NCBI GenBank assembly: GCA_017619275.1
Contig: JAFZSR010000100.1
Location: forward strand, 1-64,000
Source: Prevotella sp.
Lineage (GTDB): Bacteria > Bacteroidota > Bacteroidia > Bacteroidales > Bacteroidaceae
Reading direction: 5' to 3'
Length of the DNA: 64,000 nucleotides
The notes under the pieces are model-generated. The model saw only the letters and a program-made list of their open reading frames with translations, was not told where the DNA came from and did not search any database. Of the stretch, positions 42,522 to 51,614 are shown in pieces. The number at the start of each line of letters is the position of its first letter. Positions within the stretch are counted from its first letter, which is position 1. The position numbers were made by a program, and so were the translations under genes.

Positions 42522-45500
42522 TTACAGGTTCACTTGCATACCCAGCGTGACGGCTTTGGTGATGGGATAGTCCTCGCCACGCGGTTGGAGCGACTCGGGA
42601 TCCCAGATGCTGAACTTCTTGTGCAGGAAGAACAGATTCGTGGCCGAAACGTAGAAACGTACGTTCTGGAAATGAATCTTGTTGATCAGCGTCTTGGGCA
42701 TCGTGTAGCCGATGTCGAGGTTCTTCAGGCGCAGATAGCGTCCGTCGCGCAGCCAGAAGGTGCTGTTGCGGAAGTTGTTGGCATTACCGCCATAGCTCAA
42801 ACGCGGATAGGCGGCGTTCACGTCCTCGTTGGGCTGCAGACCCAGCAGCTGTGCCGTCTCGGTATCCACCCAACGGTCTTCCAGCAGACCTTTGAACACG
42901 TTACCCCATTGACCCTCGCTAAAGGCGTAGACGTTTTTGCCGTAGGTCATGAACGTGCTCTTGCCGGCGCCCTGGAAATGCAGGTTGAAGTCGAACTGTT
43001 TCCACGTGATGGAAAGGCCCAAACCGTAGATGAGGTTCGGTCGGCTGGTGGCACCGATGGCACATTCGTCGCCAGCGTCGATGATGCCGTCGCCGTTCAC
43101 ATCCTTATATTTGATGTCACCAGGCTGCACAGGACCAAAGGTCTGTGCGGGCGAGTTGCGGATGTCGTCGTAGTCCTTGAACAGGCCCAGGGCGATGAGG
43201 CCGCGCACCTGATTGACGCGGTAGCCGTGCTGGTTCTGGTATGGATACACGTTGTTCTCCTCGTCGTAGTCGCCAATCTCGTTCTTCGAGTAGGTCATGT
43301 TGCCGCGGACGGTGATGCCCACATCGCCTATCTTCTGCTCATAGCGGAAATTTCCGTCGATACCGCGCGACTTCACCGAGCCTACGTTGGCACGCGGATA
43401 GTTGTTATCCCAGTATTCCAGACCCACGGTGGTGGGCAGGAAACGGCGCTCCTGATAGATGCCGGTACGCTCTTCGTTAAAGTAGTCGACGGTGAGCGAG
43501 AACTTATTATTGAACAGCACCAGGTCGATGCCCAAGTCGTTCTTCGTAGCCACCTCCCAGGTGACGCCCTCGGAAGCCACCTGACGATAGCGGATGCCCG
43601 AATAGGTGTTGCTGGAATACTGTCCCCAGGAGTAGCCGGCTCCACTCTGCTCGATGGTGTAGAGATAGGGGAAGCGGGTGCTGCCCGTGGCATCGCTACC
43701 CACCTTTCCGTGTGAGAAGCGGACCTTGAACATGTCGAGCCACGGAGCCTTTTGCTTCACCCAAGGCTCCTCGCCGATGTTCCAAGCCAGCGACCATGCA
43801 GGGAAGAAGCCCCAGCGGTGGCCATCGGAGAAATTCTCCGAGCCGTTGTAGCCGAAGTTGTAGTCGAGGAAATAGCGGTATTTGTAGTTATAGGTGAACT
43901 GTGCGGCCAAGCCTTTGTTCTTGCGCGACACAGAGTTCTTCACGTCCGTGCCCAGATTCTGTGTAGAGATTTGTTGGTCTTCGGTGAACTTAACGTTAGC
44001 GCCGAAATAGTGGGCAGCATCAAACGAGCGGTCCCAATGCAGCAGCAGGTCGAGGAACTCACGGCGCCAGCCATCGTTCGATGTGGTCTGTTCCATGTCC
44101 CTGGCGTTCTGCACCATCTGGAAATCCAATTCGCCAGTTTCCGTGTTGCGCGAGCGGGCACTGTAGAGTGCAGGCAGGTGGTGCAGGTGGATGGCGTTCT
44201 GGTTGTAGGTGTCGAAGCCGAAGCGGCCAGTAAAGTGCAATCCCTTGGTGATGAAGCCGAGGTCCTGCTCCAGAGTGATGTTCGTCTGGATATTATTGTC
44301 CCACTCGTTGTTGTAGCCCGTCTGCGTGGAGCTGACCCACGGGTTGATATAGTTCTCGTCGAGCGTATAGGTGATGACACCGTTCTCCTCGGTGGCGTTG
44401 AACACGCCCTTGGCGGGATAGTAACCGTTGGAGTACATCACGGGGGTGTAGAGCGCGTTGTAGCCAAAGAGTTGTCCCCATACCTTGTCGTCGCCGATAC
44501 CGGGTGAGTTGCGCTTGTTCAGGTTGCCGCCGATGCCCAGTTTGAGCAACGTGGTCTTGGTCACGTCGATGTCGACGTTCATGCGATAGTTCCAGCGCTT
44601 GTAGTTGGCATTGGTATCGTATTTCTTGCGCAGCGTCTCGTCGGTCTTGTACATTCCCTCGTCCTCGGTGTAGGCCATCGAAACGTAGTATCGGGCCGTC
44701 TCACCACCGCCGCTCAGGTTGACATTGGCTCGATAGCTCAAGGCACCGTCCTTCAGCAGCAAGTCCTGCCAGTCCACGTTGGGATAGAGGTCGGGGTCGA
44801 GGCCTTCGCGGATGATGTCGAGCTCCACGGGCTGGTAGAGCACGCCGAGGTTGCGGGTGACGCGGGCCTCGTTCAGATAGTTGGCGTACTGGAAACCATC
44901 GACAAACTCGGGCGTAATGGTGCGGGTGTGGTACGAGGTTTCCACTTTGCCGTTGATTTGCACCTTGCCAGCCTTACCGTGCTTGGTGGTGATGAGGATG
45001 ACGCCGTTGGCGCCCTTCGAGCCGTAGATGGCCGTGGCCGAGGCATCCTTCAGCACCGAGAAGTTTTCGATATCCTCGATGTTGATGTCGTCGATGTTCT
45101 CACGCTCGAAGCCGTCGACGAGGATGTAGGCCTTGCTGCTGGCGCCGAAGGTGGAGATGCCTCGAATCCAGAATTCGCTGGTGTTCTTGCCCGGCTGTCC
45201 CGAACTCTGGAAAGCCATGATGCCCGGCACGTTACCGGCCAGCGTGTTCGTTAGGTTCGACGTGCTGTAGTGCTTCAGGTCTTCCATCTTCACATTCGAC
45301 ACGGCACCGGTGACGGTGAGCTTCTTCTGCGTGCCCATACCCGTTACCACCACCTCGTCGATGGCGTTCTGCACGTCCTCCTGCATCACCACGTCGATGG
45401 TAGTTTTGTCGCCCTTCACCAGTTCCTCTTGTGACTTGAAGCCGATGTAGGAGAAAACCAGCGTGCGGAACTCCTGCACCTTGATGGTATAATTGCCATC

Positions 45501-45671
45501 AAAGTCGGTGATGGTGCCCAGTCCTTTCGAGTCTTTCACAATGACGCTGGCACCGATGATTCCATCACCATGGGCATCGGTCACGCGTCCCGTTATCGTC
45601 AGTTCCTTTTGTGCCAAGGCCGAGAGGGTCGCACCCAGCACGAGGAAGAGTATTGCTATATATCTTTTCAT
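42522..45671 (-). CDS. SusC/RagA family TonB-dependent transporter
   Basis: A 1049-residue outer-membrane receptor. It has a signal peptide (MKRYIAILFLVLGATLSALAQ), a carboxypeptidase-regulatory-like N-terminal domain (GRVTDAHGDGIIGASV), the SusC-type plug start DEVVVTGMGTQKKLTVTGAV, the plug motif SEFWIRGISTFG, and a beta-barrel ending in KAVTLGMQVNL. It imports oligosaccharides with SusD in a TonB-driven step. It is the third gene of the nine-gene operon; a 78-base gap with AATCCGTTA repeats separates it from the IPT gene. It is the same length as, and clearly homologous to, the SusC at 53866-57015. Confidence 0.96.
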   Translation of the reverse strand: MKRYIAILFLVLGATLSALAQKELTITGRVTDAHGDGIIGASVIVKDSKGLGTITDFDGNYTIKVQEFRTLVFSYIGFKSQEELVKGDKTTIDVVMQEDVQNAIDEVVVTGMGTQKKLTVTGAVSNVKMEDLKHYSTSNLTNTLAGNVPGIMAFQSSGQPGKNTSEFWIRGISTFGASSKAYILVDGFERENIDDINIEDIENFSVLKDASATAIYGSKGANGVILITTKHGKAGKVQINGKVETSYHTRTITPEFVDGFQYANYLNEARVTRNLGVLYQPVELDIIREGLDPDLYPNVDWQDLLLKDGALSYRANVNLSGGGETARYYVSMAYTEDEGMYKTDETLRKKYDTNANYKRWNYRMNVDIDVTKTTLLKLGIGGNLNKRNSPGIGDDKVWGQLFGYNALYTPVMYSNGYYPAKGVFNATEENGVITYTLDENYINPWVSSTQTGYNNEWDNNIQTNITLEQDLGFITKGLHFTGRFGFDTYNQNAIHLHHLPALYSARSRNTETGELDFQMVQNARDMEQTTSNDGWRREFLDLLLHWDRSFDAAHYFGANVKFTEDQQISTQNLGTDVKNSVSRKNKGLAAQFTYNYKYRYFLDYNFGYNGSENFSDGHRWGFFPAWSLAWNIGEEPWVKQKAPWLDMFKVRFSHGKVGSDATGSTRFPYLYTIEQSGAGYSWGQYSSNTYSGIRYRQVASEGVTWEVATKNDLGIDLVLFNNKFSLTVDYFNEERTGIYQERRFLPTTVGLEYWDNNYPRANVGSVKSRGIDGNFRYEQKIGDVGITVRGNMTYSKNEIGDYDEENNVYPYQNQHGYRVNQVRGLIALGLFKDYDDIRNSPAQTFGPVQPGDIKYKDVNGDGIIDAGDECAIGATSRPNLIYGLGLSITWKQFDFNLHFQGAGKSTFMTYGKNVYAFSEGQWGNVFKGLLEDRWVDTETAQLLGLQPNEDVNAAYPRLSYGGNANNFRNSTFWLRDGRYLRLKNLDIGYTMPKTLINKIHFQNVRFYVSATNLFFLHKKFSIWDPESLQPRGEDYPITKAVTLGMQVNL

Positions 45672-45673
45672 AT

Positions 45674-45745
45674 TCGTATAATCCGTATAATCCGTTGTAC
45701 GATTAATCCGTTAAATCCGTTAAATCCGTTAAATCCGTTGTCCGT
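45674..45745. repeat. AATCCGTTA 9-bp tandem repeats before susC
   Basis: Four perfect or near-perfect 9-bp units (45704-45739) with degenerate ones on both sides fill the gap between the IPT gene and susC. The same unit, reversed, occurs between susC and susD at 57018-57056. Confidence 0.9.
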
Positions 45746-45749
45746 TGTC

Positions 45750-47486
45750 CTATTGTGCTTCCAGGTTTTCTTCCATGGTGATGGTGCGGATGGCGAAGTT
45801 GCTGGTGTCCAGGATATAGAATATCAGCGTGTTCTCGCCCGTGATGGCATCGCGGTGCACATCGTTCACCAAGCCAGTGGGACGGTGGAAGCGTGCGAAG
45901 TCGCGCAGCTCGCCGTTCTCATTGCCGTAGGTGTTGCCATCGGCATGGGTGGCAAAGCCGCCGCCGGCATAGGTCTTCACAATGCCTTCGGGCGTGAGCA
46001 GACGGATGGCATCGTTCTGGCTGTCGCAGAAATAGAAGTCGTAGATGTCGTCGCGTCCTTCGGCCTCATATTGCTCGTTCTTCACAAACGTGCCCTGATA
46101 GGGACGGTTGAGCAGGGCCGAGAGGCCTACGCCGTCGGTAAAGCCTGCATGCGACATGTCGCCGGCAATGCGATAGGGCGGTGAGAAGCGCTTGGTCTGC
46201 TCGTTATAGTCGGTGCGCAGGATGTAGTTGCGGTTGATGACCACGATGTAGGCGTATTTGCCGCTGGGGTGGATATCGATCTGGAACTCCCAGCTCACAT
46301 CCTGCACGGTGAACAGCTTTTCGAAGGCACCTGTGCCCGAGCTGTTGCCCGTATTGATGTCGTTCAGATTCTGGTTGGCGTAGGGATTCCAGCTCGTGCC
46401 CGAGCCGCCCAGCGTGTCGGGCAGCTGTGTCTCCCAGTATTTGTTCATGTCGAGGCGCAGCACCTCGCCCTGTGCGAAGCTGGTGAAATAGAGCTCGCCA
46501 TTGGGATGCAGCGAGGCACCGTTGCATTGGCGGTAGTTGGCCAGCTGGCGCACGGTGGAGCCGCTGCTGAAGTTGCCCTCGGGGTCGCGGTCGACGATGT
46601 AGACCGAGTTGGCGCGGTAGTTGCTGTCGTCGTTGTCGGCCGAGATAATCAGGTGCTCGCGCCATTTCTTCTGGTCGGCTGTGGCGGTTTGGTCCCATCC
46701 CTCGGGGGCATAGCCGCTCTTCTGGCCCGTCTCCTCGTCAACAATATAATCGAAACTGCCGTCCTCATTATACATGAAGGGGTCGACGGCGAAGTCGATG
46801 GTGCGCAGACGCTGGTTGGAGAATTTCGACAGCGGCAGGATGGTCTGCACGGTGCGCTCCTTCAGGTCGATGAGCTGTATGCCGTGTGCCACGGTGCCGA
46901 AGTGTGGTTCCTGGTCGTAGACCACGAAGAGCTGGTCGTGGTTGTAGGGCGAGAACTGCATCACGCCGTCGTTCTTGAAGCCGCTGCAGTCGTCGAACGA
47001 GCCGTCGATCCACACGGCGTCGGCCTCGCGGTCGTAGCTTTTGCCGCAGAGCTTGCCCACCACCATCTTGCGCTCATACTCGAAGCGGTTGGCGGCCTTG
47101 CCCGTTTGCTTGTCGACGGTGACCTGCACCGATGCATACAGGCGGTTGCCCTCTATCTGGTCGTAGGCAGCGCCCGGCAGATAGCAGTAGATGGCATTGT
47201 TCTTCACGCTGACCAGCACAGCCTCCTTGCCGCCGATGTTGACGTTGACGATCGACGAGTCGTTGCCGAAGTTCTGGCCAAGGATGACCACCTGCTGGCC
47301 CACGCTGCCCTTGGTGGGGGTGAAGCTGGTAATGGTTACCGGCTTCGACGGGTCGTAGGGGTCCGACGTCTGCACGCCGTAGTAGTCTTCCACGGTGGTC
47401 GACGACTCGCAGGAAGCGAGGGCTGCCACGATGAGGCAGCATAGCAAACCAGCCGAGGTCAAGGTTTTCATTCTTATCGTTCTCAT
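45750..47486 (-). CDS. IPT/TIG domain surface lipoprotein with propeller-like repeats
   Basis: A 578-residue lipoprotein (Cys26 in AALASCESS). An IPT/TIG domain follows the anchor (ITSFTPTKGSVGQQVVILGQNFG). The remainder has NHL-like propeller repeats (GELYFTSFAQGEVLRLDMN; DGVGLSALLNRPYQGTFV). Proteins of this layout are common in SusCD operons and are thought to bind glycans on the cell surface. Start at 47486 is used; an alternative in-frame ATG at 47471 (MKTLTSAG...) gives the same lipoprotein signal. It lies 13 bases after the glutaminase-like gene and before susC. No catalytic signature was recognised. Confidence 0.83.
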   Translation of the reverse strand: MRTIRMKTLTSAGLLCCLIVAALASCESSTTVEDYYGVQTSDPYDPSKPVTITSFTPTKGSVGQQVVILGQNFGNDSSIVNVNIGGKEAVLVSVKNNAIYCYLPGAAYDQIEGNRLYASVQVTVDKQTGKAANRFEYERKMVVGKLCGKSYDREADAVWIDGSFDDCSGFKNDGVMQFSPYNHDQLFVVYDQEPHFGTVAHGIQLIDLKERTVQTILPLSKFSNQRLRTIDFAVDPFMYNEDGSFDYIVDEETGQKSGYAPEGWDQTATADQKKWREHLIISADNDDSNYRANSVYIVDRDPEGNFSSGSTVRQLANYRQCNGASLHPNGELYFTSFAQGEVLRLDMNKYWETQLPDTLGGSGTSWNPYANQNLNDINTGNSSGTGAFEKLFTVQDVSWEFQIDIHPSGKYAYIVVINRNYILRTDYNEQTKRFSPPYRIAGDMSHAGFTDGVGLSALLNRPYQGTFVKNEQYEAEGRDDIYDFYFCDSQNDAIRLLTPEGIVKTYAGGGFATHADGNTYGNENGELRDFARFHRPTGLVNDVHRDAITGENTLIFYILDTSNFAIRTITMEENLEAQ

Positions 47487-47499
47487 ATCTGTTTTTTTA

Positions 47500-49935
47500 T
47501 TATTTCAGTTTCTCTTCCAGCACGCGCATCCAGAAGCCGCCGATGACCGAGCGGGCTTTGAAGCCCACCATGCGGCCCGTCTTCGTGTCATACCAGTCGC
47601 TGGTAGGCACGCGGCTTTCGGTCTCGTTCATGTATTTGTAGACGGGCTCCACGAACTTCAGGAACGTTTCCTTGTCGCTGGCCATAGCCGCTGTCCACAT
47701 AATCCAGTCGTTCTTGGTGTAGTCCTTGCGAATGTCGAGGGGCAGACCGTATTTGTTCTGCTTCTTCAGGTAATACTTCACGTCGCGCTCCATGGTGCCG
47801 GCGGGGAAGACGTTGGTCTGCCACAGCTTGTCCCATACCATGTTGTACTTCTGGCTCCAGGTGTTCGCACGGTCGAAGGCCAGCCTGTAGTGGTCACCCT
47901 CGCGTGCGTCCTTCTCCCATTTCTGGGCCATCTCCTTGGCACGGGTCCTATATTTGTCGGCCACCGTGTTGAGACCCTTCATGCGGGCCATCTCGGCATA
48001 GCCAGCCACGCCCATGATGGCCTTGATGCTCAGGTTGGCGTTGTGTGCCCAGTGTCCGGCGAAGTCGTCGGTGCAGAGCTGGTTCTCCGGGTCCTGTCCG
48101 TTCTCCGAGAGGTAATCGGCCCAAGTGGTGATCACACCCCAGTATTTGTCTACGTAGTTCGTGTTGCCGTCGAGCATGCATAGCTGGGCGGCCAGCGTGA
48201 GCATGTTGCCGGCCTCCTCCAGCGGCATGTCGCCACCATACACCTGTCCGTTGGCGATAGGGTAGGTGCCCAGGTCGTGGGCGGCGAAGGGCTTCGTCCA
48301 GCGACCGCTGAGCGAATAGTCGAAGATAGAGGTCATCATGGCCTTCTGCAGCTCAGGGTTGTAGCAGAGGAACAGCGGAGCCTCCGGGTAGGTGAGGTCG
48401 ACGGTGTTCACGCAGCCATTGCTGTTGTTCTCCTTCGAGAAGAAGAGCAGGTTGCCCTCGTCGTCCTGGAACAGCTTGTGGGCGGCGATGACGTGGCGGT
48501 AGCTGGCCGAGAGTATCTCGGCGTAGTGCTCGTTGCCGGCAGCCAAGCCGTCGTCGTAGATCATCTTGTCGAACTCGCGGCAGCGCTGCATGATGTTCTG
48601 ATACTGCGAGTTCATGCGCTGGAACATTTGGAAGATGCTCACCGTGCCACCATGTGCCCAGTAGCCCTTGTAGCGCTTGTACATATATTCAATGTCCTGA
48701 ATCTCGTCGTAGCCCATCATCATGAAGCTGGCGGCCTGCTTGGTGGTGCCAAACTCATGCGTGTAGCACAGCAGCGGCGTGTTGGCGGCATCGGCGCCCA
48801 CGGTCACGCTGCCGTTGATGGCGGGGATATAGAAGTAGCCCCAGTCAATGCAGATGCCGTCGCCCTTCTTGGCCAGGATGGGCTGGTCGATGGTGCCGGT
48901 GCGCACATACTGCACGCCATTCTTTTCCATCAGCGTGGTGCTGGTGGGCTGGCTGGCTTTGTTGAGCGCCATCTCGGGCGTGGCGATGATTTTCAGCTGC
49001 ACGTCGTGTGCGTTGCCGTCGGTGCTGCGCACCTGATAGGAGATGTAGTTGATGGGCGAAGAGAGCAGGTCGTAGTCATCGATCAGCATGGGAGCTGTGA
49101 AGACCACGTCCAGCTCTACGGGCCCGCATATAAAGGTATAATATGTGTTGGTGGCTAATACGTCGACCGTCTTCTGCTTGGCAGTCTCTATGCCTGCATC
49201 GCTCCTGCCTATGTTCTTGAACAGGCCGAAGTCGGTATAGGCGCCGCCGGTGGTGTTGTGGCAATGGGCGGCAATCACGTTCTCTCCCTCGTGCAGCAGG
49301 GCCTTCAGCTTGGCGTCGAGGTGCAGCTGAACACCCTCCACCCAGGTCTCGCCAGTGTCGGCCACCTTGGTGCCGTTGAGGTAGAGTTCGAACACGTCGT
49401 CGTGCGAATAAACGATGTAGAGGTCTTCCTTCAGGTCGCTGGCCTTCAGGTTGATGGTGCGGCGCACGTAGAGGTCGCTGTTCAGCTCGCTCCAGCGGGT
49501 GCGCACGAAGCTCAGGTCTGGACTTCCCCAGGCGGCCTTGCCCCGTCGCCAGCTGTCGTTCATGTTGAAGGCGGGCTTCATCCATCCTGCCGGCTGCTGC
49601 GACTGGCGGCTGTAGTCGGCCTCCCAGGCCTCCTCGTCGGCCATGGGCACGATGCTCTTCAGCACGGCGCGCTCGGCACCCATCCAGCGGTAGGTTTTGC
49701 CGTCAACCTTGAGCAGCCCCTCCAAGGGCTTCTCGTCATTGGTCCAGTGGCGCGTGGTGCCGTCGGTCAGCTGGTCGTAGGGCGACCACACGCTGAAGTA
49801 GGGGTCGCTCACCACCAGCGGCACGCTGGGCAGCCGCAGGTGGGTGGTTTTGTACGGAGTGAACAGCTCAGACTGTCGGGCCATGACCGTCATCGTCATG
49901 GCTCCCATCACACAAAATGTCAATAGTCTTTTCAT
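47500..49935 (-). CDS. DUF4965/DUF1793 glutaminase-like secreted protein
   Basis: An 811-residue secreted protein, stand-alone paralogue of the first half of the fusion at 9618-14213. The order is DUF4964-like start ([20 protein letters not shown]), an inserted galactose-binding-like sandwich (DVFELYLNGTKVADTGETWV), DUF5127/DUF4965 (SFMMMGYDEIQDIEYMYKR) and the DUF1793 alpha-toroid ([34 protein letters not shown]). Start 49935 gives signal peptide MKRLLTFCVMGAMTMTVMA and an AAAAGAGAA stretch before it. It is the first gene of the mannan operon, behind a leader of about 170 bases. The family name comes from fungal glutaminase A; in Bacteroidota glycan operons a sugar-directed role seems more likely (inference). 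Confidence 0.88.
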   Translation of the reverse strand: MKRLLTFCVMGAMTMTVMARQSELFTPYKTTHLRLPSVPLVVSDPYFSVWSPYDQLTDGTTRHWTNDEKPLEGLLKVDGKTYRWMGAERAVLKSIVPMADEEAWEADYSRQSQQPAGWMKPAFNMNDSWRRGKAAWGSPDLSFVRTRWSELNSDLYVRRTINLKASDLKEDLYIVYSHDDVFELYLNGTKVADTGETWVEGVQLHLDAKLKALLHEGENVIAAHCHNTTGGAYTDFGLFKNIGRSDAGIETAKQKTVDVLATNTYYTFICGPVELDVVFTAPMLIDDYDLLSSPINYISYQVRSTDGNAHDVQLKIIATPEMALNKASQPTSTTLMEKNGVQYVRTGTIDQPILAKKGDGICIDWGYFYIPAINGSVTVGADAANTPLLCYTHEFGTTKQAASFMMMGYDEIQDIEYMYKRYKGYWAHGGTVSIFQMFQRMNSQYQNIMQRCREFDKMIYDDGLAAGNEHYAEILSASYRHVIAAHKLFQDDEGNLLFFSKENNSNGCVNTVDLTYPEAPLFLCYNPELQKAMMTSIFDYSLSGRWTKPFAAHDLGTYPIANGQVYGGDMPLEEAGNMLTLAAQLCMLDGNTNYVDKYWGVITTWADYLSENGQDPENQLCTDDFAGHWAHNANLSIKAIMGVAGYAEMARMKGLNTVADKYRTRAKEMAQKWEKDAREGDHYRLAFDRANTWSQKYNMVWDKLWQTNVFPAGTMERDVKYYLKKQNKYGLPLDIRKDYTKNDWIMWTAAMASDKETFLKFVEPVYKYMNETESRVPTSDWYDTKTGRMVGFKARSVIGGFWMRVLEEKLK

Positions 49936-50115
49936 ACGTTCTCTTTTTATCATGTTCTTAATCTGTTTCCTTGAAGGTTTTTCCTGAAAAATCTTTTTAC
50001 CCTAAAAGACTAATACCCTTTTTTGTGTTTTCTAAGTAGTCGACATCCCGTCGCATCCATCTCTAACTAATTTTTTACTAACTAAACTATCTGTCTGAAA
50101 AAACTTTTTCGCTTG

Positions 50116-50123
50116 CAAAGTAA
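50116..50123 (-). promoter_or_regulatory. Likely -7 box of the nine-gene mannan operon
   Basis: The minus strand reads TTACTTTG, one base off TAnnTTTG, giving a leader of about 170 bases before the start at 49935. A TGAACGG motif (CCGTTCA, 50175-50181) lies about 52 bases upstream of it. The gap 49936-50300 holds this and the divergent promoter only. Confidence 0.5.
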
Positions 50124-50247
50124 CACATAAAATCACGAAACGAAGGAAAATAAATATTCAAAGAGCATGAAAAACCGTTCAAACCGCAAGAAAACAACTC
50201 GTGTTGAACGAAAAATGTTGCGGGCAGACATTTTCTGACGAAAAATT

Positions 50248-50278
50248 TTTGTTGGATGAAAAGTAAGTTGTATTTTTG
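50248..50278 (+). promoter_or_regulatory. Consensus promoter of GH43-like gene
   Basis: TTTG (50248-50251), exactly 19 bases, TATTTTTG (50271-50278): the best Bacteroidota promoter match in the window, 23 bases before the start. TTGAACGAAAAATG lies about 50 bases upstream of the -7 box. Confidence 0.8.
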
Positions 50279-50300
50279 CATCACCAATGTGTAACTTCTT

Positions 50301-51326
50301 ATGAAAAGTTTATATACCATCCTTCTTGCCGTCTGCCTGTTTGCCCTGTCGTCCTGTCACCGAGGCGCCGAGGCGCCCATCGCCGCTGACGACGATATAC
50401 TGCTTGAGCATGTGGGCTATCCACAGGCCATCTTCCACGAGGGCAACTATTATTTCACCTTTCAGAGCTTGGGCGGCGACTCCGTCGAGCTGTTCTGCAC
50501 CAGCAAGCTTGAAGACCTTGCGCAGGCTCGCCGACGCACCGTGTGGAGCGCCCGCCGCGACACGATGACCCATTTCTGGTCGCCCGAAATCTACCGCGTC
50601 AACGACAAGTGGTATATCTATTTCGAGGGCGACGACGGCAACACCGACAACCACAACCTCTTCGTCATGGAGTGTGCCGACCCCGACCCCATGACCGGCC
50701 AGTTTGTGCTGAAAGGCCCCATCGAGACGCATGCCGCATGGAACTATGGCATCCATCCCAACCTGCTGCAGATGCCCGACGGCCAGCTCTATCTGCTCTG
50801 GAGCGGCTGGCCCGAGCGCCGCCACGAGACGGAGACACAATGTATATATATCGCGCGCATGGAGAACCCCTGGACTACCAGCTCCAACCGTGTGATGATC
50901 TCCCTGCCCGACCATGAGTGGGAGCGCCAATGGATCAACCCCGACGGTCACCGCTCGGCCTATCCCATCTATGTGAACGAGAATCCCGAGGCCTTCGTCA
51001 CCCCCGACGGCCAGCGCGTTGTGGTGCTCTACTCCGCCAGTGGCATCTGGACGGTCTACACCTCTGTGGGCATGTTGTCGGCACCCGTCACGGCCAACCT
51101 GCTCGACACTGCCGTATGGACCAAGCGGCAGGAACCGCTGGTGGTGAAAGATTCCACCAATGCCTCCTGCCTCTCAAATGTATATCTCGTCCCCTCTGCC
51201 GACGGCAGCCACACCGACATGCTCTACGAGGACAAGCGCATCGTCGACGGCAACATCATCCGCGACATCCGTCTGCGACGCAACATCAAATGGACCACCG
51301 GCGGCGAGCCTATCTTGCGCGAATAA
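50301..51326 (+). CDS. GH43-like lipoprotein lacking expected catalytic Asp residues
   Basis: A 341-residue lipoprotein (Cys19 in FALSSCHRG) with a five-bladed family 43-like propeller: HFWSPEIYRVNDKWYIYFEG, LYLLWSGWPERR, IYIARMENPW and VVLYSASGIW are typical of one branch of GH43. The usual base motif (DP) is YPQAIFHEG here, and the usual pKa-modulator motif (IDGT) is IHPNLLQ; the acid Glu is kept in VNENPEAFV. It may be a non-catalytic glycan binder or use another mechanism. It has its own promoter at the left edge of the second SusCD cluster and is divergent from the mannan operon. Confidence 0.82.
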   Translation: MKSLYTILLAVCLFALSSCHRGAEAPIAADDDILLEHVGYPQAIFHEGNYYFTFQSLGGDSVELFCTSKLEDLAQARRRTVWSARRDTMTHFWSPEIYRVNDKWYIYFEGDDGNTDNHNLFVMECADPDPMTGQFVLKGPIETHAAWNYGIHPNLLQMPDGQLYLLWSGWPERRHETETQCIYIARMENPWTTSSNRVMISLPDHEWERQWINPDGHRSAYPIYVNENPEAFVTPDGQRVVVLYSASGIWTVYTSVGMLSAPVTANLLDTAVWTKRQEPLVVKDSTNASCLSNVYLVPSADGSHTDMLYEDKRIVDGNIIRDIRLRRNIKWTTGGEPILRE

Positions 51327-51366
51327 TACGCCTCTTTTACAAAGGTTTTTGAGGCAAGCGTTACCC

Positions 51367-51446
51367 TCCAAAATTTTGGTAACGACTTTTTTAATTTTGG
51401 TAACGACTTTTGAAAAAATCTCGTACGAGATTTTTTTGCAGGTCGC
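51367..51446. repeat. Dispersed intergenic repeat, copy 3 (inverted)
   Basis: On the minus strand it matches 14405-14480 almost base for base: ATCTCGTACGAGAT palindrome followed by two AAGTCGTTACCAAAATT units. It lies just after the GH43-like gene, where it may also terminate transcription. Confidence 0.88.
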
Positions 51447-51533
51447 GTGCAGGTTGTTTGTCGGCCACATGTGTATAATCTTACAGCGCGAATAATTAGT
51501 CAAAAGAAGGAAACAATTTGTTCAAAACGCTGG

Positions 51534-51591
51534 TGAACGGAATGTTTTCTGTTTACAGATGCTGTGGTTTCGTGCAGAATGACTAACTTTG
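51534..51591 (+). promoter_or_regulatory. Promoter region of the alpha/alpha-toroid gene
   Basis: TAACTTTG -7 box at 51584-51591, 23 bases before the start. TGAACGG at 51534-51540 lies about 43 bases upstream of it, as in other promoters of the island. Confidence 0.55.
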
Positions 51592-51614
51592 CAGCATCTA
51601 TCCATCAATGCACA

